64,000 nt of DNA, taken from NCBI RefSeq assembly GCF_003347635.1, contig NZ_QDFY01000001.1, positions 186,001-250,000 of the forward strand, given 5' to 3'. The translations under genes were made by a program, and so were the position numbers. Below are positions 17,521 to 26,182 of the stretch, in pieces. The notes below the pieces were generated by a model. The model had not been told where the DNA came from, made no database searches, and saw only the letters and a list, made by a program, of their open reading frames with translations. Positions within the stretch are counted from its first letter, which is position 1. Every line of letters begins with the position of its first letter. Source of the stretch: Sphingosinicella terrae. Lineage in GTDB: Bacteria; Pseudomonadota; Alphaproteobacteria; Sphingomonadales; Sphingomonadaceae.

Positions 17521-17546
17521 TCCGACGAGCGCTCAAGAAGGGGCTC

Positions 17547-19019
<1,473 letters not shown>

Positions 19020-19144
19020 GTGATCTTCCTCCTCGGTGAGGGGGAGACGAGGTTCCGGCCGGCGCCTCCGCGCCCATCTCCGGGGCCCTCGCCCGGAGAC
19101 GCGATTCGCCTTGCGCGCCTCCACGATTGAGCTAGCTTCATGGG

Positions 19145-19522
19145 ATGGCGATCGCGGCTCCCGGCGGTCTTGTGTTCGCGCTCGCCGCGTCCTTGTGGCT
19201 TGCGGCTTGTACTCGGGTGGATCTTGCCGAACCGGCATCTGGCCGGTCCCATGTCTATGCCGGTGCCGTTTCCGTCACCATCCCGCGGACCTATGGTGAA
19301 TTGCGTGCCATCGACGTCAGCACATTGGGGGTCGGCGCCGACGAATCGGTCTTCCTGGGATGGCGAAGGGGCCAGTTCGTCTATGTTCGCCCGGACGAGT
19401 GTCAGCTTCTCATCATCATCCGCTCTTCGGTCGAGGCGGAACACGCAACCCGTATCTTGCAGGCCATAGAAGGGGGACAGCTATGCGTGGTGGATTTTGC
19501 AGGAAGTCTGCCGTCGGGTTGA
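19145..19522 (+). CDS. Small putative lipoprotein of unknown function
   Basis: A 125-residue protein with a lipoprotein-type signal (ASLWLAACTR, cleavage before the Cys). The mature part is short, with predicted beta-rich stretches (YAGAVSVTIPRTYG, FVYVRPDECQLLIIIRSS). No family recognised. Its last 40 bases overlap the next lipoprotein gene in another frame, so the two are probably one transcript. There is no clear ribosome-binding site at the ATG (19145). Confidence 0.55.
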   Translation: MAIAAPGGLVFALAASLWLAACTRVDLAEPASGRSHVYAGAVSVTIPRTYGELRAIDVSTLGVGADESVFLGWRRGQFVYVRPDECQLLIIIRSSVEAEHATRILQAIEGGQLCVVDFAGSLPSG

Positions 19523-20340
19523 TGACCTTGGCCGGGTTGTGGATGTCGGGGTGCACCACCCCGCATCACAGCAACGCCCTCATTTTCGGAACCAATACCA
19601 GCTTCGGCATCGACGTCGGTCAATCGCCGACCGGAACGCCGACGATCCTCGTCGGCTATCGCCGGCAGGAAGCGGTGTTCATGCCGCTGGTCGCGAACGT
19701 GCTATACGACCAGAACGGCACGCCGACGCCATGCTATATCCAGCCGCGCATCGTCGCAGGCGTCCCGCAGCCGCCGCCTGCGGGCACCATTCCGGCCTGC
19801 TATCTGGTCGGCCAGAATGGCGGCGCCATCGATTCCTACTCGGTGCTCGCCAGTTTCGGCGCTCAGTTCGAGGCCGATGCGGTCGGCGGGACGGCCGGCG
19901 GCGGTCTGGCCCAGTTCTTCGCGACGGGGCTGGCGGCCCAGGCGCTGGCGATCGAAGGCGGTCCGGCCCTGGTCGCGGTCGGCAACGCGGCGGCGCTCAC
20001 CGGGGCCACGCCCAATGCCACCGGGATCGCCGCCCTCTATAATGCGCCGGAAGTCACGACGATCGCCACGGGGGTGGCCCAGCAGGCGCTCACGGCGCGC
20101 GATTCGCTGATCGCCTTTATCCGGTCCCATACGACGGCCGACGATTTTTCGCAGCGTATGGGCGCGATTGAGCAGGCGGCCGCGGCTCCGGTCGGGACGC
20201 TGACGATCGGCGTCTGCCGCGGCCAGGGCCGGGAGCTCTGCCTGGCTCACCTCGCCACCGACGCCGGCCGGGCCACGGTGGGGTTGTTCAACTATCCATG
20301 GCCGGCGGCGGTCAACCAGGTGGTGTCGGGAGGAAATTGA
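19483..20340 (+). CDS. Putative lipoprotein, Gly/Ala-rich, unknown function
   Basis: A 285-residue protein. The ATG at 19483 follows GAAGGGGGACAG. A signal peptide ends in a lipobox (GLWMSGCTT). The mature part begins with a beta-like segment (NTSFGIDVGQSPTGTPTILVGYRR), then an Ala-rich helical region with repeated short Ala/Gly runs. Four cysteines remain besides the lipidated one. The gene overlaps the upstream lipoprotein and is coupled to the downstream small gene (TGATG), forming a three-gene unit. No function assigned. Confidence 0.65.
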   Translation: MRGGFCRKSAVGLMTLAGLWMSGCTTPHHSNALIFGTNTSFGIDVGQSPTGTPTILVGYRRQEAVFMPLVANVLYDQNGTPTPCYIQPRIVAGVPQPPPAGTIPACYLVGQNGGAIDSYSVLASFGAQFEADAVGGTAGGGLAQFFATGLAAQALAIEGGPALVAVGNAAALTGATPNATGIAALYNAPEVTTIATGVAQQALTARDSLIAFIRSHTTADDFSQRMGAIEQAAAAPVGTLTIGVCRGQGRELCLAHLATDAGRATVGLFNYPWPAAVNQVVSGGN

Positions 20341-20582
20341 TGGCGACGGGAGCACCCAAGCAGGTCATCGGGCGAAGCTTCGCGACCATGAACGAGGCGC
20401 GGGCGCATGCGCGCGTGCTGGTGGAGAGCGGTATGCAGGCGCGGGTCTTCGGTCCGGTGAAATCGGGCTTCATCGTCGGGCCTTCGGGCGAGGCGTTGAG
20501 CTGGCCGGCGGGCGAGGCTGAAGGCTGGCTGGTCATCGGCACCGATTCGCAGGTGGAGACGCCGCCGCAGCCATCGTCCTGA
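20340..20582 (+). CDS. Small soluble protein of unknown function
   Basis: An 80-residue protein starting at the ATG that shares its A with the upstream TGA stop and is preceded by GGGAGGAAATTG. It has a helix (MNEARAHARVLVESG) followed by beta-like segments (QARVFGPVKSGFIVGPSG). It has no signal peptide or membrane helix, unlike the two lipoproteins before it. No family recognised. Confidence 0.6.
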   Translation: MATGAPKQVIGRSFATMNEARAHARVLVESGMQARVFGPVKSGFIVGPSGEALSWPAGEAEGWLVIGTDSQVETPPQPSS

Positions 20583-20587
20583 GGCCT

Positions 20588-21274
20588 CTACCTCGCCTCG
20601 CTTACCCCGCCCGATTCCGCGATCGCCCGGTTGCTCGCGCGCAGCTTCGCCTTGAGCGCGGCGGCGAAGCCGTGCTCGATCGCGCGGCGTATGTCGTCAT
20701 GGGCGTCGACATAGGGCCGCAGGTTCGCCGCCGACGCGCACCAGAATCGCGCCGGTCCCTCGAGGATGACGGTGGCGCTCGCCGTCTCGCCGGTGAGCAC
20801 GCTCAATTCGCCGATCAGGTCGCCGGAATGGCAGCTGCCGACCTGGCGGCCGCCGCTCATCACCCGCGCATCGCCCTCCTCGAGGAAATAGAGATGCTCG
20901 ACCGGCTCGCCTTCGCGGGTGAGGACGTCGCCGGCCTTTCCGGTCAGCCACATGCCCTGGTCGATGAGGTGGCGGGCGCGGCTCTGCGACACCCCGGCGA
21001 CGAGGCTGTCGAGCATCCTCTTCTCCTCGGGACTGAAGCGGACATTGCGCTGCTCGTAGAAATTGCGGCCGATGAGCGCGGCCGACAGGCCGAGCAGCAG
21101 CCCGGCCCAGACCGCGACGGCATAGTCGCCCGTCCATGCCAGCGCCCGCACCAGCCAGGCCAGGGCCGCCAGCGCGACCAGCAGCCGCAGCGTCGACAGC
21201 TGCCCCGCCAGCACCGCCGCGACCAGCAGGGCGTAGCCGAGATGGAGAAGCAGGCTTTCGGGCGTCATCGTCAT
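20588..21274 (-). CDS. Membrane-anchored cyclic-nucleotide-binding protein, Popeye-like layout
   Basis: A 228-residue protein with up to three N-terminal hydrophobic helices (residues about 8-75: LHLGYALLVAAVLAG, LRLLVALAALAWLVRAL, YAVAVWAGLLLGLSAALIG). A cNMP-binding beta-roll follows from about 100 to 210 (LTREGEPVEHLYFLEEGDARV, GDLIGELSVLTGETASATVI). The helices-then-cNMP-domain order is that of Popeye-domain proteins, which bind cAMP in animals; bacterial relatives are uncharacterised. There is no helix-turn-helix, so it is not a Crp-type regulator. It converges on the small gene ending at 20582. Ligand binding is inferred. Confidence 0.75.
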   Translation of the reverse strand: MTMTPESLLLHLGYALLVAAVLAGQLSTLRLLVALAALAWLVRALAWTGDYAVAVWAGLLLGLSAALIGRNFYEQRNVRFSPEEKRMLDSLVAGVSQSRARHLIDQGMWLTGKAGDVLTREGEPVEHLYFLEEGDARVMSGGRQVGSCHSGDLIGELSVLTGETASATVILEGPARFWCASAANLRPYVDAHDDIRRAIEHGFAAALKAKLRASNRAIAESGGVSEAR

Positions 21275-21458
21275 GGCGCCCCATCATGCGGCATTCCGGC
21301 GAAGCGGGGAAGCTCCGCATCGTCCCCCTTCCCCGCGAAATCGCGGGGAGCAAAGGCAAACTGCCCCGCCGGTTGCACAGCGTTCAGCCCCGTTCCTATA
21401 CAGGCCGCATCCAATCCGGCGCCGCCCGCGCGCGCCGATCCGAAACCGGAGACCGATC

Positions 21459-23621
21459 TTGAAGCCTTTCCTCCTCGCCGGCGTTGCAGCCCTGGCGCTC
21501 GGCGCCTGCACGACCATGACCGACCAGACCGAAACCGCTCCCGCCGCCGCCGCGGCGCCCGCCCCGGCCGCCGTGCCGGACAATGTGCTGCTCGCCGACT
21601 GGGGCGGCCCCTATGACGGCGTCCCGCCCTTCGACCGCGTCCGCCCCGATCTCTTCCCCGAGGCCTTCCAGTTCGCGATCGACGAGCAGGCGCGCGAGGT
21701 CCGGGCGATCGCCGCCGATCCCGATCCCGCCACCTTCGCCAATACCGTCGAGGCGCTCGAGCGCGCCGGCGCTCGGCTCGGCCGGGTCGGCGCGGTCTTC
21801 GGCGTCATGTCCAGCAACATGACCAATCCCGACTATCAGGCGCTGCAGCGCGAATGGGGCCCGCGCCTCGCCGCCGCCTCCGATGCCATCTATCTCGATC
21901 CGGCCCTGTTCCAGCGGATCCGCGCCGTCTACGAGGCGCGCGAGCGCTCCGGGCTCGACGCCACCCAGCAGCGCCTCGTCACCCGCCTCTACGAGGGCTT
22001 CGTCCGCCGCGGCGCCAATCTCGACGCGGCTCAGAAGCAGCAGCTCTCCGCTTACAATCAGGAGCTGGCGGGGCTGTTTGCGCAATTCAGCGAGAAGGTG
22101 CTCGCCGACGAAGGCACCTGGATCGTCGCCACCGAGGCCGAGCTCGCCGGCGTCCCCGCCGACGTCAGGGCGACCGCCGCCGCGGCGGCGCGCGAGCGCA
22201 ACCTCCCGGCCGGCCAGTTCGCCATCGTCAACACCCGCTCGGCGGTCGATCCGGTGCTGACCTTCGCCGACGACGAGCGCCTGCGCGAGCGGGTGTGGCG
22301 GGCCTTCGTCAATCGCGGCGACAATGGCGACGCCAACGACACCAACCAGACGATCCGCGACATCGTCCGCGTCCGCGCCGATCGGGCGCGCCTGCTCGGC
22401 TATCCGAGCCACGCCCATTGGCGGATGCAGGACACGATGGCGCGCACCCCCGATCGCGCCCAGGAACTGATGATGCGGGTCTGGCCCGCCGCCGTCGCCC
22501 GGGTCCGCGAGGAGGTCGCCGAGCAGCAGGCGGCGGCGCGCCGGCTCGGCCAGGACGCGACCATCGATCCCTGGGACTATCGCTATTACATGGAGAAGGT
22601 CCGGCAGGAGCGGTTCGATCTCTCCCAGGACGAGATCAAGCCTTATTTCCAGCTCGACAACATGATCCAGGGCATGTTCCACATGGCCGGCCAGCTCTAC
22701 GGCCTCCAGTTCCGCGAGAATAGTGGCCAGGTCCCGGTCTGGCATCCGGACATCCGCACCTGGCACGTCACCGATCGCCAGGGCCGCGACGTCGGTGTGT
22801 TCTACGGCGACATGTTCGCCCGCACCGGCAAGCGCTCCGGCGCCTGGGCGACCACCTATCGCAGCCGCTCGGGCCTGCTCGGCGACCGCATCGTCCTGGG
22901 CTCGAACAACAACAATTTCGCCAAGCCGGGCGAGGGCGAGCCGGTGCTGATCAGCCTCGACGATGCCGAGACCCTGTTCCACGAATTCGGCCACGCCATC
23001 CATTATTTCCTGTCCGACGTGCACTATCCCGGCCTGATCGGGACGCCGCGCGACTTCGTCGAATATCCGAGCCAGGTGCACGAGAACTGGCTGTTGACGC
23101 CGGAGATATTGAACCGCTTCGCCCGCCACTACCGGACCAACGAGCCGATGCCGCAGGCTCTGGTCGAGCGGATCGAGGCGGCCTCGACCTTCAACCAGGG
23201 CTTCGCCACCGTCGAATATCTGTCCTCGGCGCTGGTCGACATGGCGATGCACGTCCGCCCCGAGGGCGTCGAGGATCCCGATGCGTTCGAGCGCGAGACG
23301 CTGGAGCGGATCGGCATGCCGCGGGAGATCGTGATGCGGCACCGCCTGCCGCACTTCAATCACCTCTTCTCCTCCGATGCCTATTCGGCCGGCTATTATT
23401 CCTACCTGTGGTCGGAGACGATGGACGCCGACACCTGGGGCGCGTTCGAGGAAGCCGGCAATGTCTGGGATCCGGCGACGGCGGAGCGCTTCGCCCGCTA
23501 CCTCCTGTCGACGGGGAACGAGACCGACCGCGCCGAGGCCTATCGCCAGTTCCGCGGCCGCGATCCCGACGTCGACGCCCTCCTGCGCAAGCGCGGCTTT
23601 CCCACCGGCACGGCGGAGTAG
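21459..23621 (+). CDS. dcp: M3 family zinc metallopeptidase (dipeptidyl carboxypeptidase/oligopeptidase type), lipoprotein
   Basis: A 720-residue peptidase. The TTG start at 21459 follows CGGAG and leads into a lipoprotein signal (AGVAALALGACTT); no ATG sits in a sensible place. The zinc site HEFGHAIH is at about residue 508, with the third ligand region FVEYPSQVHENW downstream, as in the M3 family. Length matches bacterial Dcp (about 680-720). It probably trims peptides in the periplasm. The last helical part ends with RDPDVDALLRKRGF, typical of Dcp. The gene is followed by a REP pair. Whether it is strictly a dipeptidyl carboxypeptidase or an oligopeptidase cannot be settled here. Confidence 0.88.
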   Translation: MKPFLLAGVAALALGACTTMTDQTETAPAAAAAPAPAAVPDNVLLADWGGPYDGVPPFDRVRPDLFPEAFQFAIDEQAREVRAIAADPDPATFANTVEALERAGARLGRVGAVFGVMSSNMTNPDYQALQREWGPRLAAASDAIYLDPALFQRIRAVYEARERSGLDATQQRLVTRLYEGFVRRGANLDAAQKQQLSAYNQELAGLFAQFSEKVLADEGTWIVATEAELAGVPADVRATAAAAARERNLPAGQFAIVNTRSAVDPVLTFADDERLRERVWRAFVNRGDNGDANDTNQTIRDIVRVRADRARLLGYPSHAHWRMQDTMARTPDRAQELMMRVWPAAVARVREEVAEQQAAARRLGQDATIDPWDYRYYMEKVRQERFDLSQDEIKPYFQLDNMIQGMFHMAGQLYGLQFRENSGQVPVWHPDIRTWHVTDRQGRDVGVFYGDMFARTGKRSGAWATTYRSRSGLLGDRIVLGSNNNNFAKPGEGEPVLISLDDAETLFHEFGHAIHYFLSDVHYPGLIGTPRDFVEYPSQVHENWLLTPEILNRFARHYRTNEPMPQALVERIEAASTFNQGFATVEYLSSALVDMAMHVRPEGVEDPDAFERETLERIGMPREIVMRHRLPHFNHLFSSDAYSAGYYSYLWSETMDADTWGAFEEAGNVWDPATAERFARYLLSTGNETDRAEAYRQFRGRDPDVDALLRKRGFPTGTAE

Positions 23622-23663
23622 GGGAGGGGAAGCCCCTCCAGGTCTCGGCCCCTTTGGCTGCCA

Positions 23664-23768
23664 AGCCCTCCCCTTGATGGGGAGGGTTGGGTGGGGTGGT
23701 GCCTCCACCAGCACGCCGCAAGCGGGAGCGCCACCCCCTCCAAACCTCCCCCATCAAGGGGGAGGCTT
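23664..23768. repeat. Palindromic REP-like pair (family A)
   Basis: Two inverted arms: CCCTCCCCTTGATGGGGAGG at 23666 and its counterpart CCTCCCCCATCAAGGGGGAGG ending near 23766, separated by about 60 bases. Each arm is itself a hairpin. It sits after the M3 peptidase gene, between convergent genes. Confidence 0.8.
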
Positions 23769-23799
23769 CAGGTTATTGGATTACCGCGATTTTCGAGTC

Positions 23800-23819
23800 G
23801 TCAGACGATAACGTCTGAC
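23800..23819. repeat. Perfect 8-bp inverted repeat with ATAA centre
   Basis: GTCAGACG-ATAA-CGTCTGAC. It lies between convergent genes (M3 peptidase and the last secreted paralogue), so it is an unlikely promoter operator. No T-run follows on either strand, so it is not a good intrinsic terminator. Role unknown. Confidence 0.5.
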
Positions 23820-23890
23820 TGCAAATCGCTCCAAAGGCGGGTGAGGATGCAGAAGGCGTCGGTCAGAGCGGCCTTCTGCCCGCGGCAACC

Positions 23891-24595
23891 CTATCCCAGG
23901 CTGTCGACCAGCAGGTCGAGCTGGGCCTGGCACCCTGCCTCGATGAGCGCGGCGGCGATCGCCGGAATGTCGCTGGGCGGCGGGGCGATGCGGCGCAGGC
24001 GGATGCGTGCCGGGACGGCGACGTCCGGCTGGCGCAGCTCATAATCGGCCCCGTCGCCGGCCGGCAGGTCGGCCGGCCACAGGGCGCTTTCCTCGCCCGC
24101 CGCCCAGGCGATTTCGCGGCGGCTGCCGTCCGGCGCCTCAAGGGTCGCCTGTGCCGCGGCGGACGCGTCGGCACGCCACAGGCTCGGCGCCCCGTCGCCG
24201 GCCAGGCAGTGGGTTCCGCTTTGCGCGGCGTCGATCTGCCAGATGCTGGCATCGCTTCCGGGCACGAACGGCGCTGCCCGCACCGCCGCCACCCGGGGCC
24301 GCACCTCGCCAGGCGCGGCCGGGATCGACGCGATCGGCGCTGGCGCGCTGGGGTTGAACCGGCCGGGTCCGCGGAAGATGCGGGTGCCGCGCGCATCGAG
24401 CACGGTGACGCTGTCGCCCTGGCGCAGCGCGATGCGGCGATTGTCGGGAAGCGACTTTCCGGCCGGATAGGCCGCAGCCGACGGCCCGGACGATCGCACC
24501 ACCAGCACGTTTGCCGTCGCCGACGCCGCGGCGGCCAGCAAGGCGGCCGCCATAGCGACACGCCCGAGCGACCGGCCCAACTCCCCCTTCGCCAT
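23891..24595 (-). CDS. Secreted protein, third tandem paralogue of the CHASE2-cyclase operon
   Basis: A 234-residue exported protein. The ATG at 24595 is 8 bases from GGAGG; further in-frame starts exist just upstream. After a signal peptide (AAALLAAAASATA) it opens with NVLVVRSSGPSA, then YPAGKSLPDN, VTVLDARGTRIFRGPGRFNP, a second block with CLAGDGAPSLWRAD, and the C-terminal CQAQLDLLVDSLG. These blocks are shared by the two genes upstream (24698 and 25469), as are the only two cysteines, which suggests a disulfide. Family not recognised. It is the last gene of the four-gene unit, separated from the second paralogue by a half REP. Confidence 0.75.
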   Translation of the reverse strand: MAKGELGRSLGRVAMAAALLAAAASATANVLVVRSSGPSAAAYPAGKSLPDNRRIALRQGDSVTVLDARGTRIFRGPGRFNPSAPAPIASIPAAPGEVRPRVAAVRAAPFVPGSDASIWQIDAAQSGTHCLAGDGAPSLWRADASAAAQATLEAPDGSRREIAWAAGEESALWPADLPAGDGADYELRQPDVAVPARIRLRRIAPPPSDIPAIAAALIEAGCQAQLDLLVDSLG

Positions 24596-24635
24596 CGTCA
24601 TGGCCTCCACCTTGCTGGCACGGTCAAGAACCCGC

Positions 24636-24692
24636 TCATCCCGAGTAGCGGCTGAGCTTGTCGAAGCCGCGTATCGACGGACTCCGCTCTAT
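24636..24692. repeat. REP-like half element (family B)
   Basis: Contains CCCGAGTAGCGGCTGAGC and AGCCGCGTATCGACGG, matching the right arm of the doublet at 17405-17520. It lies between the second and third secreted paralogues and may trim or stabilise the operon mRNA. Confidence 0.7.
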
Positions 24693-24697
24693 AGTCT

Positions 24698-25408
24698 CTA
24701 ATTCTGGGCCAGGCTGTCGACGAGCAGGTCGAGCTGGGCCTGGCATTCCGCCTCGATCAGCGCCGCGGCCACGCCCGACACCTCGCTCGGCGCCGAGTCG
24801 ATCCGGCGGAAGCTGATCCGCGACGGCACCGCGACTCCCGGCCGGCTCAGGCTGTACTCGGCGCCCTCGGTCACCGGCAGGCCCGCCGGCCACGCCAGCG
24901 TCTGCTCTCCGGCCGGCCAGGCGATCTCGCGGCGGGTGCCGTCGGCGGCGGCGATGGTGACGCCGCCGGCGCTGCTGCCGTCGGCCCGCCACAGGGTCGG
25001 CGGCGCCTGGTCGGCGAGGCAGTGGGTGCCGCTCTGGTCGACGTCGAGCTGCCAGATATTGGCGTCGTTGCCGGGCACGAAGGCGGCGGAGCGGACCGCG
25101 CCGATCTGCGGCCGGGCATTGTTCTGGACGGCGCCGCGCGCGCTCGCCTGGGCGGCGACGCTCGGATTGAACCGGCCGGGCCCGCGGAAGGTGCGGGTGC
25201 CGCGCGCGTCGAGCACCACCAGGGTGTCGCCGCCCTGCAGCGCGATCGCCGCATTGTCGGGCAGCGACTTGCCCGGCGGATAGGTCCGCGCGGACGGGCC
25301 CGACGACCGGACGACGAGCACGTTGGCCGCCGCCGAGGCCGCGGCGGTGACCAGCAAGGCCGCCAGCGCGGCGCGCATCGCCGGCCGCCTCAGTCGAGCG
25401 TGACGCAT
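24698..25408 (-). CDS. Secreted protein, second tandem paralogue
   Basis: A 236-residue exported protein. The ATG at 25408 has a GGGGAGG ribosome-binding site six bases upstream, which makes it preferable to the ATG at 25423. Signal peptide ALAALLVTAAASAAA, then NVLVVRSSGPSA, YPPGKSLPDN, VVLDARGTRTFRGPGRFNPS, CLADQAPPTLWRAD and CQAQLDLLVDSLAQN. It shares all blocks and both cysteines with its neighbours, showing gene duplication in place. The repeated domain is probably beta-rich and periplasmic. Function unknown; position after a CHASE2 cyclase suggests a sensing or envelope role. Confidence 0.77.
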   Translation of the reverse strand: MRHARLRRPAMRAALAALLVTAAASAAANVLVVRSSGPSARTYPPGKSLPDNAAIALQGGDTLVVLDARGTRTFRGPGRFNPSVAAQASARGAVQNNARPQIGAVRSAAFVPGNDANIWQLDVDQSGTHCLADQAPPTLWRADGSSAGGVTIAAADGTRREIAWPAGEQTLAWPAGLPVTEGAEYSLSRPGVAVPSRISFRRIDSAPSEVSGVAAALIEAECQAQLDLLVDSLAQN

Positions 25409-25468
25409 GTCGGACCTCCCCATTCTCGCCTTCCCCCGCCGAGAGGGCGCGGGGCAGGCGGGCTGTGC

Positions 25469-26182
25469 CTAATTCTGAGCAACGCTGTCGACCAGCAGGT
25501 CGAGCTGCTCCTGGCACCCGGCCTCGATCAGGGCCGCGGCGACGGCCGGAACGTCACCGGGCTGCGACTGCAGGCGCTTGAACCGGACCGTTGCCGGCGC
25601 CGGCGAATCCGACAGCTGCAGCCGATAGTCGGTCCCTTCCGCGATCGGCAGGTCCGCCGGCCAGGTCGCGGTCGCCGCGCCCGCCGGCCAGGACAGCTGG
25701 CGCGCGGCGCCGTCGGGCCCGGCGATGCTCACCGTCGCGCTGCGCTCGGCATCGGCGCGCCACAGGGTTGGCGGCCCCGCCTCGGCGAGGCAGAGATTGC
25801 CGCTCTGGGCGACGTCGAGATGCCAGATATTGGTGCGGTTGTTGGGGACGTAGGGCGCGCTGCGCACCGCGCCGATTCGCGCCCGCCGGCCGTTATTGGC
25901 GACGACGGTGCGCGCGCTCGTCTGGGCGGCGACGCTGGGATTGAAATTGCCGGGCCCGCGGAAGGTGCGGGTGCCTCGGCCGTCGAGCACGACCAGGGTG
26001 TCGCCGGCCCGCAGGGCCAGCGCCGCATTGTCGGGCAGCGACTTGCCCGGCGGATAGGCCTGGGCCGACGGACCCGAAGATCGCACGACGAGCACGTTGG
26101 CGGCGGCGGAGGCCGCGCCGGTGGCAAGGATGGCCGCCAAGGTGATGCGGCCGATTGAAAATCTATTTCGAACCGAGGACAA
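25469..26182 (-). CDS. Secreted protein, first tandem paralogue, overlapping the CHASE2 cyclase gene
   Basis: A 237-residue exported protein. The best start is a TTG at 26182 preceded by GGGAGG five bases upstream; this gives the same length as its two paralogues and a normal signal peptide (ITLAAILATGAASAAA). A frame open to 26299 is not supported. The start lies 20 bases inside the end of the cyclase gene, so translation is coupled. Shared blocks are NVLVVRSSGPSA, YPPGKSLPDN, VVLDGRGTRTFRGPGNFNPS, CLAEAGPPTLWRAD and CQEQLDLLVDSVAQN, with two conserved cysteines. Confidence 0.77.
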   Translation of the reverse strand: MSSVRNRFSIGRITLAAILATGAASAAANVLVVRSSGPSAQAYPPGKSLPDNAALALRAGDTLVVLDGRGTRTFRGPGNFNPSVAAQTSARTVVANNGRRARIGAVRSAPYVPNNRTNIWHLDVAQSGNLCLAEAGPPTLWRADAERSATVSIAGPDGAARQLSWPAGAATATWPADLPIAEGTDYRLQLSDSPAPATVRFKRLQSQPGDVPAVAAALIEAGCQEQLDLLVDSVAQN

